Source of the DNA: an uncultured Prevotellaceae bacterium
GTDB lineage: Bacteria > Bacteroidota > Bacteroidia > Bacteroidales > Bacteroidaceae
Direction: 5' to 3'
Length of the DNA: 43,213 nt
Assembly: GCA_900317635.1 (NCBI GenBank)
Contig: ONHN01000014.1
Span: forward strand, 1-43,213
Shown: in pieces, positions 1 through 9,266 of the stretch
How positions within the stretch are numbered: position 1 is the first letter of the stretch
Layout of the letters: each line of letters starts with the position of its first letter
Notes under the pieces: generated by a model
Told to the model about the DNA's origin: nothing
Database searches by the model: none
What the model saw: the letters and a program-made list of their open reading frames with translations, nothing else
Position numbers and translations under genes: made by a program

Positions 1-75
1 CTTTTCCCCACGACGCTCTTCGCTTACGCTTCGAGCGACGGGGGTTAAGCATAATGTGTCGCCTACGGCGACAGA
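1..75. repeat. Edge fragment of a dispersed intergenic repeat
   Basis: The first 75 bases contain GGTTAAGCATAATGTG followed by a GC-rich stretch ending in a short palindrome (GTCGCC, then GGCGAC). The same motif in nearly the same form, GGTTAAGCATGGTGTG, lies in the right arm of the inverted-repeat element at 35202-35479. I infer that this is the end of a second, divergent copy cut by the window edge. Bases 76-200 hold nothing I recognise. Confidence 0.4.
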
Positions 76-200
76 AAGCCCCTCACTAATAAAAATCCTT
101 AAAACAATAATAGACACTAACTCTTTCGTTGCTTGTATCAACTTTTACCGGACACCAATAGTTTCTTAACTGAGCAAATAAATAGCTTCTCTCATTCACA

Positions 201-235
201 AACCGCCCCACATCGCGAACGGATGCGGGGCGGTT
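201..235 (-). terminator. Hairpin terminator downstream of pckA
   Basis: AACCGCCCC at 201-209 pairs with GGGGCGGTT at 227-235. The stem continues inward with CATC (211-214) and GATG (222-225) after one mismatch. On the minus strand it lies about 30 bases past the pckA stop codon. The following T-run is short, so Rho-independent termination is likely but not certain. Confidence 0.65.
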
Positions 236-266
236 GCTATATATAATAATATTGTGTATGGCTTCT

Positions 267-1880
267 TTAGAGCTGCGGGCCAGCGGCAACGAGGGCTTTA
301 CCAGCTTCGTTGGTGGTGTATTTGCCGAAGTTCTTGATGAAGCGGCTGGCAAGGTCTTTGGCCTTCGTTTCCCATTCGGCGGCATCGGCGTAGGTGTCGC
401 GGGGGTCGAGGATGGCGGGATCTACGCCAGGCAGAGCCGTGGGCACTTCGAAGTCGAAGAAAGGAATCTTCTTCGTGGGTGCCGTCTTGATGCTACCGTC
501 GAGGATGGCATCGATGATGCCGCGCGTGTCCTTGATAGAGATGCGCTTGCCCGTGCCGTTCCAACCCGTGTTAACGAGGTAGGCCTTAGCACCGCTCTTC
601 TCCATCTTCTTTACGAGCTCTTCAGCGTACTTCGTGGGGTGGAGTTCGAGGAAGGCCTGGCCGAAGCAGGCGGAGAAGGTGGGGGTGGGTTCGGTGATGC
701 CGCGTTCCGTGCCAGCGAGCTTAGCGGTGAAGCCGCTCAGGAAGTAATACTTCGTTTGCTCGGGTGTCAGGATGCTGACGGGAGGCAGCACGCCGAAGGC
801 GTCGGCACTGAGGAAGATGACGTTCTGAGCGTCGGGACCGGCGCTGACGGGGTTCACGTTCTTCACAATCTTCTCGATGTGCTCGATGGGGTAGCTGACG
901 CGCGTGTTTTCCGTCACGCTCTTGTCGGCGAAGTCAATCTTGCCGTTTTCGTCAACCGTTACGTTCTCGAGCAGAGCGTTGCGACGGATAGCGTTGTAGA
1001 TATCGGGTTCGCTTTCTTTATCGAGGTTGATAACCTTAGCGTAGCAACCGCCTTCGAAGTTGAACACGCCGTTGTCGTCCCAGCCGTGTTCGTCGTCGCC
1101 GATGAGCAGGCGCTTGGGGTCGGTGCTGAGCGTCGTCTTACCCGTACCGCTGAGGCCGAAGAATATGGCGGTGTTCTTGCCTTCCATGTCGGTGTTGGCG
1201 GAGCAGTGCATGGCTGCAATACCGCGCAGGGGCAGGAAGTAGTTCATCATGGAGAAGAGGCCCTTCTTCATTTCGCCGCCGTACCACGTGTTGATAATAA
1301 CTTGTTCCTTCGACGTGGTGTTGAAGGCAACGCAGGTTTCGCTGTTGAGGCCGAGTTCCTTGTAGTTTTCAACCTTTGCCTTGCTGGCGTTGTAAACAAC
1401 GAAGTCGGGCTCGAAGTTGGCAAGTTCTTCGGCGTTGGGGCGGATGAACATATTCGTTACGAAGTGAGCTTGCCATGCTACTTCAACGATGAAGCGAACA
1501 GCCAGGCGCGTGTCTTTGTTGGCACCGCAGAAGGCATCAACAACGATGAGGTCTTTGCCAGAAAGCTCTTTCTTGGCAAGGTCTTTCACCGTAGCCCAAA
1601 CTTCTTCGCTCATGGGGTGGTTGTCGTTCTTGTAGGCATCGGTGGTCCACCAAACGTTGTCCTTAGAGTTCTCGTCCATAACGATGTACTTGTCTTTAGG
1701 ACTGCGGCCAGTGAAGACGCCCGTCATCACGTTTACGGCGTCGAGCTCGGTGAGCTGACCTTTGTCGTAGCCCGTGAGTTCGGGCTTCGTTTCAGCTTCG
1801 AAGAGCCATTCGTAACTGGGGTTGTGGGCAATCACGGTAGCACCCGTGATGCCGTACTTTGTCAGATCTAATGTTGCCAT
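267..1880 (-). CDS. pckA: Phosphoenolpyruvate carboxykinase (ATP)
   Basis: This 537-residue protein has the usual length of the ATP-dependent PEP carboxykinase family. The enzyme interconverts oxaloacetate and phosphoenolpyruvate with CO2 and ATP/ADP in the cytoplasm. In fermenting Bacteroidales it normally runs toward CO2 fixation, feeding the succinate/propionate branch (family knowledge). The P-loop GLSGTGKTT is clear, followed by the metal-binding stretch GDDEHGW. The N-terminus ([11 protein letters not shown]) and the [10 protein letters not shown] motif are also typical. The start is the ATG at 1878-1880, with a -7 box about 40 bases upstream. It is transcribed away from upp and ends in a hairpin at 201-235. 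A 545-residue reading frame on the opposite strand is a shadow of this gene. Confidence 0.96.
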   Translation of the reverse strand: MATLDLTKYGITGATVIAHNPSYEWLFEAETKPELTGYDKGQLTELDAVNVMTGVFTGRSPKDKYIVMDENSKDNVWWTTDAYKNDNHPMSEEVWATVKDLAKKELSGKDLIVVDAFCGANKDTRLAVRFIVEVAWQAHFVTNMFIRPNAEELANFEPDFVVYNASKAKVENYKELGLNSETCVAFNTTSKEQVIINTWYGGEMKKGLFSMMNYFLPLRGIAAMHCSANTDMEGKNTAIFFGLSGTGKTTLSTDPKRLLIGDDEHGWDDNGVFNFEGGCYAKVINLDKESEPDIYNAIRRNALLENVTVDENGKIDFADKSVTENTRVSYPIEHIEKIVKNVNPVSAGPDAQNVIFLSADAFGVLPPVSILTPEQTKYYFLSGFTAKLAGTERGITEPTPTFSACFGQAFLELHPTKYAEELVKKMEKSGAKAYLVNTGWNGTGKRISIKDTRGIIDAILDGSIKTAPTKKIPFFDFEVPTALPGVDPAILDPRDTYADAAEWETKAKDLASRFIKNFGKYTTNEAGKALVAAGPQL

Positions 1881-1917
1881 ATCTGTTGTTTGAATTAGGT
1901 GTTTGGTTTTTCGGCGG

Positions 1918-1925
1918 CAAAATTA
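1918..1925 (-). promoter_or_regulatory. -7 box of the pckA promoter
   Basis: Read on the minus strand this is TAATTTTG followed by CC, matching the Bacteroidetes TAnnTTTG box. The -33 element is not clear. A TTTG lies at 1958-1961 but its spacing is too long for this box. Confidence 0.55.
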
Positions 1926-2016
1926 GGCAAAAATTAGAGCCACTGCAACTTTTAAGGCAAATACTTTGGTGTTTTGCGGAATTCTTAACACGTTTTTAGG
2001 TTTCGAGGCGCGGAAG

Positions 2017-2048
2017 TTTGGCTATTTGAAACTTTCGGTGTACATTTG
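2017..2048 (+). promoter_or_regulatory. Promoter of upp
   Basis: TTTG at 2017-2020 and TACATTTG at 2041-2048 are 20 bases apart, a full match to the Bacteroidetes primary sigma factor consensus. It places the transcript start near 2055, which rules out translation from a TTG at 2046. Confidence 0.75.
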
Positions 2049-2075
2049 CAGCCACAAAGCATAAAGATTACGACG

Positions 2076-2738
2076 ATGAAAGTAGTTAATCTCGGAGCCG
2101 AGAACTCCGCCGTCAATGCCTATATGGCTCAATTGCGCGACGTAAACGTGCAAGGCAATCGTCCGCAGTTTCGTAACAACCTGACGCGTATTGCCCACGC
2201 TATGGCCTACGAGCTGAGTCGCACGCTGACCTTTTCCGACAAGGACATACAAACTCCCTTGGCCGTAAAGACGATGCCTACCTACGACGACCACATCGTT
2301 GTGGGTACCGTCCTGCGCGCTGGTCTGGCGTTTCATCAGGGCTTTATGGATGTCTTCGATACGGCCGATAGTGCCTTCGTGGCGGCCTACCGCGAAGAGG
2401 GTTCGAAAGACGACCTGAAGATACACCTTGAGTACATGGCGGCGCCGCAGCTGGAAGGCGCTACGTTCCTGCTCGTCGACCCTATGCTGGCCACGGGCGG
2501 CTCGTTGGAACTGGCCTACAAGGCGTTCCTCAACAATGGTTGCCCTGCTAAGCTGCACATCTGCGTTGTCATTGCAGCCCCCGAAGGCATCGAGCATTTG
2601 CAAAAGGCCTTCCCCTCCGACGACGTAACGCTCTGGACCGCCGCTATCGACGATTGCCTGAACGACCAGGCCTACATCGTCCCTGGCCTTGGCGACGCTG
2701 GCGACCTGAGCTTCGGGCCTAAGGTGTCCTCACGATAA
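2076..2738 (+). CDS. upp: Uracil phosphoribosyltransferase
   Basis: The protein makes UMP from uracil and PRPP in pyrimidine salvage. The PRPP-binding loop LLVDPMLATGGS is intact, as are the RAGLAF motif and the C-terminal uracil-binding segment GLGDAGDLSFG (GDAGDR in enterobacterial enzymes). From the ATG at 2076 the product is 220 residues, slightly longer than the usual 208-217. I chose this start because the in-frame TTG further upstream sits inside the -7 box. It is a single-gene unit, divergent from pckA and followed by a possible terminator. Confidence 0.94.
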   Translation: MKVVNLGAENSAVNAYMAQLRDVNVQGNRPQFRNNLTRIAHAMAYELSRTLTFSDKDIQTPLAVKTMPTYDDHIVVGTVLRAGLAFHQGFMDVFDTADSAFVAAYREEGSKDDLKIHLEYMAAPQLEGATFLLVDPMLATGGSLELAYKAFLNNGCPAKLHICVVIAAPEGIEHLQKAFPSDDVTLWTAAIDDCLNDQAYIVPGLGDAGDLSFGPKVSSR

Positions 2739-2760
2739 ATTAACTGAGTCCTTTATACCG

Positions 2761-2798
2761 CCCCTCCTCCCCTCGCTCATGAGGCGAAGAGGGGCTTT
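2761..2798 (+). terminator. Possible terminator after upp
   Basis: CCCCTC at 2761-2766 can pair with GAGGGG at 2789-2794, with a smaller internal hairpin around TCATGA, followed by CTTTCCCTCTTTC. A similar CCCTCCTC/GAGGGG hairpin lies downstream of ackA (36885-36931). The T-run is interrupted, so confidence is moderate. Confidence 0.4.
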
Positions 2799-2908
2799 CC
2801 CTCTTTCACTTCAAAAAATATATAAAAGTTGAGTGAAATATCTTTTGTTTTTTCACGCAAAAGTGTTAACTTCGCTGCGAAAACCTAAAGAACTAATACA
2901 AATAGCTT

Positions 2909-5900
2909 ATGAAAAGATTGTTGACCTTCTTTTGCGGCCTCTTACTCGTGCAACACGTAGCTCTGGCCCAGCAACTGCCGAAGTTCTCGACGGCGGAAGA
3001 CCCCGTCTTCTACTACGTGCAGTTTAACAAGGGAAGTGCCTGCATTGCCGACAAGGGCGTAGGCCAAAATCTTCAGACGGCCACGAAAGCAAACGTCGAT
3101 GCACAGAAGTGGGCCTTCATCGGTACGAAGGACGACTTCGTGATGCTTTCGAAGCTTGGCAACTACGTTACCTACGCTTCGTCCTACTTCCAAACGGGTG
3201 CCGAGGGCATCAGCCTGAAACTTGTCACCTCTACCGCTGCCGAGGGTTGCTGGGAAATTCAGCGCAAGAGTGGCAATAAGAGCATGAACCAGTGGGGCGG
3301 TTCGGGTGCAGGACGCTCCATAGGCGAGTGGAACGCTGGCGACGCCAACAACCCCCTCACCTTCGAGGCAGCCAGTGCCGTGCAGCCCGACTTCTCTGAC
3401 GAAGAGGCCGAGCATTGGTACTTCTTGCAATTCGTCATTTCCGATCAAACGCTCATCGCTGGCGGCGACGGCAACGCTGTTAGCTTTGGCGATGCCGAGC
3501 CCGCCGACAGCCACCTGTGGAAGTTCGTGGGGACAGCCGACAACTTCCAACTCGTCAGCAAGACGGGGCTTTACGCCTACATCGACGGAGCCAGCGGCAA
3601 TGCCGAGAGCAATGCCAACGGTGCCCGCCTGAAGACGCGCACCACGCCCGACGAGGCTGGCTTCAGCCTGGTAGAAACCACCAGCCGTGTCTATCCCAAC
3701 AACTGGGAAATCAGTTGGCGCGGACAGAACGGCGCCATGACCTACCTCAACCGCTGGGGCGGAGGCACGATGGCCACGTCCGAGATTGGCCTATGGAGTG
3801 CGGCGGACAACAACAACGTCTTCCGCTTCACCCCGCCCGAGGCCATGACCTACGACGAGTTCGCTGTTGAGGCAGCCACCGACTTTGCCCCCGAGCATCT
3901 GCAGACGCTCTGGTACACGCAACCTGCCACCACTACGGCTGCTGCCAACAAGTGGATGGAGTACTCCCTCCCCATCGGCAACGGTCAGCTGGCTGGTTCG
4001 CTCTTTGGCGGCGTGTATAAAGATGAAGTGGCCTTTAACGAAAAGACCGTTTGGACGGGCCGCAATGCACTTTCAAGCTACGGCGGTGGCGGCTACGGCT
4101 GCTATCAGTACTTTGGCTCGTTTTTTGCTGAAGATATAAGTGGGGCCTTCAGCTTTGGCTCCTCGCGCCCCGTCAAGAACTACGTTCGTCAGCTCGACCT
4201 CTCTACGGCCACAGGCCAGGTTAGCTTCTCCGACGTTGACGGTGTCAACTACACGCGCCAGTACATTGTCAGTGCGCCCGACCAAGCCCTCGTCGTTCGC
4301 TATGCCGCTTCCGAAGCAGGCAAAATCAGCCTCCGCTTCACCATGAAGAGCGGCGTCAACGGCAAACCCACCACGACCTATGCCGACGGCGAGGCCACCT
4401 TCCACCAAAAGCTCGACCTCGTCACCTGCGATGCCCGACTGAAGATTGTGCCCACGGGTGGTACGATGCAGACAACGGCCGACGGCATTGAAGTGCTCGG
4501 TGCCGACGAGGTGATGGCCATCTTCTGTGGCGGAACCGACTACGACATCAACTCCTCTACCTACATCAGCGGTACGGCGCAGCTGACTAGTCGCATACAG
4601 CAACAAACCGCTGCCGTGGCCGAAAAGTCGTGGAGCGACATCTACAGTGCCCACGTTGCCGACTTCCAAAGTCTCTTCGGACGTGTTGACCTGCAGTTTG
4701 AAGGCGCGCAAAACACGATGCCTACCAACCAGCTCGTCGATACCTACAGCCGCACCTCAGCCTCCAACTTCACGGCCAACACGCTGATGCTTGAAAAGCT
4801 CTACTTCGACTTTGGCCGATACCTCGAAATCTCTTCTTCGCGCGGTGTCGACGTGCCCAGCAATCTGCAAGGCGTTTGGAACTACAACCCCACGCCGCCC
4901 TGGAACTCCGACATCCATGCCAACATCAACGTGCAGATGAACTACTGGCCCGCCGAGCCAACCAACCTCAGCGAGACCCACCTGCCGTTCCTCAACTTCA
5001 TCACCTCGTTGGCAACCGACCACAGCGAGTGGCAAAACTATGCGAAGCGCAGCGGACAGACCGTTGGCTGGACCTTCTACACCGAAAACAACATCTTTGG
5101 CGGTGGCTCGCCCTGGTCCGACAACTACACCATTGCCAACGCCTGGTATGCTACCCACCTCTGGCAGCACTACCGCTACACGCTCGACCGCGACTTCCTC
5201 AAAAAGGCCTTCCCCGCCATGTGGAGCTGCTCGCAATACTGGATGCAACGCATGAAGAAGGCCACCGACGGCACCTACGAATGTCCTAACGAGTACAGCC
5301 CCGAGCACGGACCGCAGAGCCAAAACGCCACGGCCCACTCGCAGCAACTCGTTGTTGAGCTCTTCCAAAACACCCTGGATGCTGCCAACGTCCTCGGCGA
5401 AGAGGCCGGGCTTAATGTGCAGCAACTCGCCCGTTTGCAGGATTATGCCGAGAAGAGCGACAAAGGACTGGCCATCGAAACCTACACCGGAGCCTGGGGC
5501 AATCCGCAAAACGGTGTGAAAACTGGCCAAGAACTGCTGCGCGAGTGGAAGTACTCAACCTACAACGTGGGCGAGAACAACCACCGCCACCAGTCCCACC
5601 TCATGTGCCTCTATCCCTTCGCACAGGTAACGCCCTCCAGCCCCTACTTCCAAGCCGCCGTCAACTCCTTGAAGCTCCGTTCCGACAACTCCACGGGTTG
5701 GTCCATGGGATGGCGCATCAACCTCTGGGCTCGCGCACAGGACGGCGACCACGCCCACGTCCTGCTCCATAGTGCCCTGAAACACTCCACCAGCTACGGC
5801 ACCGACCAGAGTCGCGGCGGTATCTACTACAACCTCTACGACTCCCACGCTCCCTTCCAAATCGACGGCAACTTCGGCGCCTGCGCTGGCATTGCCGAGA

Positions 5901-6454
5901 TGCTCCTCCAGAGTGCCACCGACACCATTTCGCTCCTCCCCGCCCTGCCCCGCGTGTGGAAAACGGGTAGCGTCAACGGACTGAAAGCCGTAGGCAACTT
6001 CGAAGTTAGCATCAGCTGGAAAGACGGTAAAGCCGTGCAGGCCGACATCACCTCCCTGGGCGGTCAGCCCCTGGCCGTTAGCTATCCTGGCATCGAAACG
6101 CGCAAGCTCCTTGTCGATGGCGAAGAGGTCGAAGCCGACCGCAGCAAGGCGGGCGTCGTAGGCTTGGAGTTGGCCGAAGGCAAGACGCTCAGCGTCATGT
6201 TCGACGAAGAGGCCACGCAAACGGGCGTCTGTAGTGTCCAGCAGGACAGCCCCATAAGCGTCAGCGTCAACGGACGCAACGTCAGCGTCAAGGGAAAAGG
6301 CATTAGCATGGTGCGCGTCTTCGACGCCGCTGGTCGCAAAATCCTTGAAACCCCACGCACCAGCTTTCGCCTGCCGCGCGAAGCCGCTGGCGTGTTCCTC
6401 ATCGATGTGCAGACAGCAACTGGCCCGCAAAACCAGAAAATGCTGATGCGATAG
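2909..6454 (+). CDS. Secreted GH95-family alpha-L-fucosidase with duplicated N-terminal domain
   Basis: This 1181-residue enzyme belongs to glycoside hydrolase family 95, which includes inverting alpha-1,2-L-fucosidases that act on host or plant glycans, and some L-galactosidases. Residues 1-21 are a signal peptide ending VALAQ. Two related domains of about 130 residues follow (near 30-160 and 166-315), each with a QWGG or RWGG motif, and resemble beta-trefoil carbohydrate-binding modules. The catalytic region spans roughly 327-1070. By comparison with Bifidobacterium AfcA, the expected residues are N672 and N674 (NINVQMNYWPAE), general acid E799 (EYSPEHGP) and D986 (QIDGNFG). From about 1104 to the end is a Por/type IX secretion-like C-terminal domain. 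There is no SusC/SusD pair beside it. A strong terminator follows. The substrate cannot be fixed from sequence. Confidence 0.88.
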   Translation: MKRLLTFFCGLLLVQHVALAQQLPKFSTAEDPVFYYVQFNKGSACIADKGVGQNLQTATKANVDAQKWAFIGTKDDFVMLSKLGNYVTYASSYFQTGAEGISLKLVTSTAAEGCWEIQRKSGNKSMNQWGGSGAGRSIGEWNAGDANNPLTFEAASAVQPDFSDEEAEHWYFLQFVISDQTLIAGGDGNAVSFGDAEPADSHLWKFVGTADNFQLVSKTGLYAYIDGASGNAESNANGARLKTRTTPDEAGFSLVETTSRVYPNNWEISWRGQNGAMTYLNRWGGGTMATSEIGLWSAADNNNVFRFTPPEAMTYDEFAVEAATDFAPEHLQTLWYTQPATTTAAANKWMEYSLPIGNGQLAGSLFGGVYKDEVAFNEKTVWTGRNALSSYGGGGYGCYQYFGSFFAEDISGAFSFGSSRPVKNYVRQLDLSTATGQVSFSDVDGVNYTRQYIVSAPDQALVVRYAASEAGKISLRFTMKSGVNGKPTTTYADGEATFHQKLDLVTCDARLKIVPTGGTMQTTADGIEVLGADEVMAIFCGGTDYDINSSTYISGTAQLTSRIQQQTAAVAEKSWSDIYSAHVADFQSLFGRVDLQFEGAQNTMPTNQLVDTYSRTSASNFTANTLMLEKLYFDFGRYLEISSSRGVDVPSNLQGVWNYNPTPPWNSDIHANINVQMNYWPAEPTNLSETHLPFLNFITSLATDHSEWQNYAKRSGQTVGWTFYTENNIFGGGSPWSDNYTIANAWYATHLWQHYRYTLDRDFLKKAFPAMWSCSQYWMQRMKKATDGTYECPNEYSPEHGPQSQNATAHSQQLVVELFQNTLDAANVLGEEAGLNVQQLARLQDYAEKSDKGLAIETYTGAWGNPQNGVKTGQELLREWKYSTYNVGENNHRHQSHLMCLYPFAQVTPSSPYFQAAVNSLKLRSDNSTGWSMGWRINLWARAQDGDHAHVLLHSALKHSTSYGTDQSRGGIYYNLYDSHAPFQIDGNFGACAGIAEMLLQSATDTISLLPALPRVWKTGSVNGLKAVGNFEVSISWKDGKAVQADITSLGGQPLAVSYPGIETRKLLVDGEEVEADRSKAGVVGLELAEGKTLSVMFDEEATQTGVCSVQQDSPISVSVNGRNVSVKGKGISMVRVFDAAGRKILETPRTSFRLPREAAGVFLIDVQTATGPQNQKMLMR

Positions 6455-6478
6455 AAGCATAAAATCATCTCCCCTTTC

Positions 6479-6514
6479 AAGCGGATGCAGGAAGCCCTCT
6501 CCCTGCATCCGCTT
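6479..6514 (+). terminator. Strong terminator of the GH95 gene
   Basis: AAGCGGATGCAGG (6479-6491) and CCTGCATCCGCTT (6502-6514) form a perfect 13-bp stem with a 10-base loop, followed by TACTTGTT. It starts 24 bases past the stop codon. Confidence 0.85.
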
Positions 6515-6582
6515 TACTTGTTATAAAGCTCTGTGTGGTTTATAACTTCTTGCACAACAAGCTAACAACTTCTTCTCCAGCC

Positions 6583-6785
6583 CCTTGAAGTTTCTGCGAA
6601 AAGCCTTGAAGTTTTTCGCCCAGCCCTCCAAGTTATAAATCTCGGCGGCAAATATACATTTCCCGCCGAGAATATATACATTTCCCGCCGAGAAATGTAT
6701 ATTTCCCGCCGAGATTTATAACTTTGTGGCTCGCAGGGAAAACTTCGCAGGGCGGTGCGAAAACTTCCTGGCTTGCAAGGGACGA
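6583..6785. repeat. 21-22 bp repeat array centred on a long hairpin
   Basis: This is most of the 535-base gap between the GH95 gene and metG. Short motifs recur every 21-22 bases: CCTTGAAGTTT at 6583 and 6604, TTTCCCGCCGAG at 6659, 6681 and 6703, and AACTT-type units at 6720, 6741 and 6762. Bases 6630-6662 are the reverse complement of 6692-6724 apart from one C/C mismatch, giving 33-base arms around a 29-base loop. Weaker inverted similarity continues outward on both sides, so the array is roughly one large palindrome centred near 6677. I see no convincing gene in it. The rest of the gap (6786-6950) shows nothing recognisable. Confidence 0.8.
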
Positions 6786-6956
6786 TTGTAGGCTTACTCT
6801 CGTGGTGGGCCAGCGCGCCCACGGCGATAGGTTGCTCCGATAAAAAATCCGTGCAAAGCGCAGGATTAGTAGGTCGCGGCTTGTTGTATCTCACTTCCGC
6901 CGCGTGCCATCATCGCTTTTACCCCTTACGATAGCTGTTTTTCGCACTCAAAATTG

Positions 6957-6964
6957 TAACTTTG
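6957..6964 (+). promoter_or_regulatory. -7 box of the metG promoter
   Basis: TAACTTTG followed by CG matches TAnnTTTG. The -33 element is weak (a T-run at 6938-6942). The transcript would start near 6970, leaving a leader of only about 20 bases. Confidence 0.65.
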
Positions 6965-6969
6965 CGCTC

Positions 6970-6992
6970 AAATAGAAACCAACAGCGCTATG
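6970..6992 (+). promoter_or_regulatory. metG leader shared with parA
   Basis: The 23 bases ending in the metG ATG contain AAATAGAAACCAACAGC. They match the 23 bases ending in the parA ATG (17204-17226) at 22 positions. It lies where the ribosome would bind and has no Shine-Dalgarno sequence. Whether it is regulatory or an A-rich translation enhancer is unknown. Confidence 0.5.
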
Positions 6993-9041
6993 CAAACGAA
7001 CAAAAACTTTAAGCGCACGCTCATCACGGCGGCGCTGCCCTATGCTAACGGAGGCGTTCACATCGGCCACTTGGCGGGTGTCTATGTCCCCGCCGATATC
7101 TACGCGCGCTACCTCCGCTTGCGCGGACGCGAAACGCTCTTCGTCTGCGGTTCCGACGAGCACGGCGTGCCCATCACCATCCGAGCCCGCCGCGAAGGCA
7201 TCACGCCCCAGGACGTGGTCGATCGCTACCACAAGGAAATCAAGGAAAGCTTTGCCGAATTCGGCATCTCCTTTGATATTTACAGCCGCACAACCAGCGA
7301 CGAGCATCGTCGCACCGCTACCGAATTTTTCCGCAAGCTCTACGAGAAGGGCGAGTTTACCGAGCAGGAAAGTGAGCAGTACTACGACCCCGAAGCCCAG
7401 ACCTTTTTGGCCGACCGCTACATCACAGGCGAGTGCCCTCACTGCCATAACGAAGGTGCCTACGGCGACCAATGCGAGAAGTGCGGAAAAGACCTTTCGC
7501 CCACCGAACTCATCAACCCGCGAAGCACCATCAGCGGTGCCACGCCCGAACTGCGCCGCACCAAACACTGGTACCTGCCGCTCGACAAAGCCCAACCGTG
7601 GCTTGAAAAATGGATAACAGAAGAGCACGCCGATTGGCGCCCCAACGTCTTCGGACAGTGCAAGAGCTGGTTCGACATGGGCTTGCAGCCCCGCGCCGTC
7701 ACCCGCGACCTTGATTGGGGCATTCCCGTACCCGTGGAAGGTGCTGAGGGCAAGGTGATGTACGTTTGGTTCGACGCTCCTATTGGCTACATCAGCAACA
7801 CGCGCGAACTCCTGCCCGATACGTGGGACACCACGTGGTGGAAGAACCCCGACACGCGCCTTGTTCACTTCATCGGCAAGGACAACATCGTGTTCCACTG
7901 CATCGTATTCCCCGCCATGCTGAAGGCCGAAGGCAGCTACATCCTGCCCGACAACGTGCCGTCCAACGAGTTCCTCAACCTCGAAGACGACAAGATCAGC
8001 ACTTCGCGCAACTGGGCCGTTTGGCTCAGCGAATACCTCCGCGAGTTGCCAGGAAAGCAAGACGTGCTTCGCTACGTGCTGACAGCCAATGCGCCCGAGA
8101 CGAAAGACAACAACTTCACGTGGAAGGACTTTCAGGCACGCAATAACAACGAGCTCGTGGCCGTTTACGGCAACTTCGTCAACCGCGCCCTCGTCCTCAC
8201 CCATAAGTACTTCGACGGCAAGGTGCCCGCACCCGCCGCCCTCTCCGACGAAGACCGTCGCACCATCGAGGAATTCAAGGACGTGAAGATGCAAGTGGAA
8301 AACCTTCTCGAACGTTTCCGCTTCCGCGACGCACAAAAGGAGGCCATGAACCTCGCCCGCATAGGCAACAAATACCTGGCCGACAGCGAACCTTGGAAGC
8401 TCATTAAGACCGACCCTACGCGCGTGCGTACTATATTATATATAGCCCTCCAGCTCGTGGCCAACCTTTCCGTTGCATTCGAACCCTTCTTGCCCTTCAG
8501 CTCGAAGAAGTTGCGCAACATCATCGGCCTACCTTCCGCCGACTGGGAACGCTTAGGCAGCACCGACCTCTTGCCCGCCGAGCATCAGCTGGGCACGCCC
8601 GAACTGCTCTTTGAAAAGATTGAAGACAGCGTCGTAGAGGCACAAGTGCAGAAGCTGCTCGCCGCCAAGGCCGCCAACGAGGCCGCCGCGCGTAAGGCAG
8701 AGCCGCAGAAGAAAGACGTGGCTTTCGATGAGTGGGAAAAGCTCGACATCCGCGTGGGCACCGTCCTTGAGTGCGAGCGCGTGCCAAAAGCCGACAAGCT
8801 CTTGCGTTTCCTCATCGACGACGGACAGCAAAAGCGCACCATCGTCAGCGGCATAGCCCAGCACTATGCCCCCGAAGCCCTTGTGGGTAAGCAAGTTTGC
8901 TTCCTTGCCAACCTCCCCGCCCGCAAACTGCGCGGCATCGAGAGCCAGGGCATGATACTTTCCGCCGAGGACTTCCGCACCGGTGCCCTGCGCGTCATTA
9001 CGCCCGCCGACAGCGTCAGTGCAGGTTCGGCTGTGAAGTAA
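6990..9041 (+). CDS. metG: Methionyl-tRNA synthetase
   Basis: This 683-residue cytoplasmic enzyme charges tRNA-Met. The HIGH signature is at residues 24-27 ([11 protein letters not shown]). The KMSKS loop reads KISTS at 335-339, an ordinary variant. A four-cysteine zinc knuckle (CPHC, then CEKC) lies in the connective peptide, placing it with the E. coli-like MetG1 class. The C-terminal 110 residues form the dimerising EMAP/Trbp111 tRNA-binding domain, starting near [12 protein letters not shown]. Length and domain order are standard. It appears to be a single-gene transcript with a -7 box just upstream and a hairpin downstream at 9074-9133. Confidence 0.97.
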   Translation: MQTNKNFKRTLITAALPYANGGVHIGHLAGVYVPADIYARYLRLRGRETLFVCGSDEHGVPITIRARREGITPQDVVDRYHKEIKESFAEFGISFDIYSRTTSDEHRRTATEFFRKLYEKGEFTEQESEQYYDPEAQTFLADRYITGECPHCHNEGAYGDQCEKCGKDLSPTELINPRSTISGATPELRRTKHWYLPLDKAQPWLEKWITEEHADWRPNVFGQCKSWFDMGLQPRAVTRDLDWGIPVPVEGAEGKVMYVWFDAPIGYISNTRELLPDTWDTTWWKNPDTRLVHFIGKDNIVFHCIVFPAMLKAEGSYILPDNVPSNEFLNLEDDKISTSRNWAVWLSEYLRELPGKQDVLRYVLTANAPETKDNNFTWKDFQARNNNELVAVYGNFVNRALVLTHKYFDGKVPAPAALSDEDRRTIEEFKDVKMQVENLLERFRFRDAQKEAMNLARIGNKYLADSEPWKLIKTDPTRVRTILYIALQLVANLSVAFEPFLPFSSKKLRNIIGLPSADWERLGSTDLLPAEHQLGTPELLFEKIEDSVVEAQVQKLLAAKAANEAAARKAEPQKKDVAFDEWEKLDIRVGTVLECERVPKADKLLRFLIDDGQQKRTIVSGIAQHYAPEALVGKQVCFLANLPARKLRGIESQGMILSAEDFRTGALRVITPADSVSAGSAVK

Positions 9042-9073
9042 GAAGAAAGGCTTAAGCATAAGCCTCCCGCCAT

Positions 9074-9133
9074 AACCGACGATACGAGACAAAGGCTGCC
9101 ACCCTTCGCGCGCGCCCTCCCGTATCGTCGGTT
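9074..9133 (+). terminator. Hairpin terminator after metG
   Basis: AACCGACGATACG (9074-9086) pairs perfectly with CGTATCGTCGGTT (9121-9133) across a 34-base loop that has GC-rich structure of its own. TCGTGTGTTC follows. The long loop makes it less typical than the GH95 terminator. Confidence 0.6.
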
Positions 9134-9235
9134 TCGTGTGTTCGCGTCCTAACATCATGGCTCCAAGGCCGCAGCTTCAAGGCATAGGCGCGAGTAGTTT
9201 TCCCTTTTAGAAAATAGCGTTCGCGCAGAAATCTG

Positions 9236-9243
9236 TATCTTTG
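9236..9243 (+). promoter_or_regulatory. -7 box upstream of the flippase gene
   Basis: TATCTTTG followed by CACGC matches TAnnTTTG and lies 23 bases before the start codon at 9267. No clear -33 TTTG is seen. It would drive the flippase-M16-Nudix unit. Confidence 0.65.
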
Positions 9244-9266
9244 CACGCAAAATCAGAGTAAGCACT

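Noticed and set aside
234-1871. 545-codon open frame on the plus strand
   Set aside because: It lies opposite pckA, has no recognisable motif, and follows from the codon bias of the GC-rich gene.
2046-2075. Upstream TTG start for upp, adding ten residues
   Set aside because: The TTG is inside the -7 box, so it would not be in the transcript. The ATG at 2076 fits the family start.
6562-6894. 110-residue open frame on the minus strand upstream of metG
   Set aside because: It is a translation of the periodic array (recurring SRREIYI) and has no promoter or homologue that I recognise.
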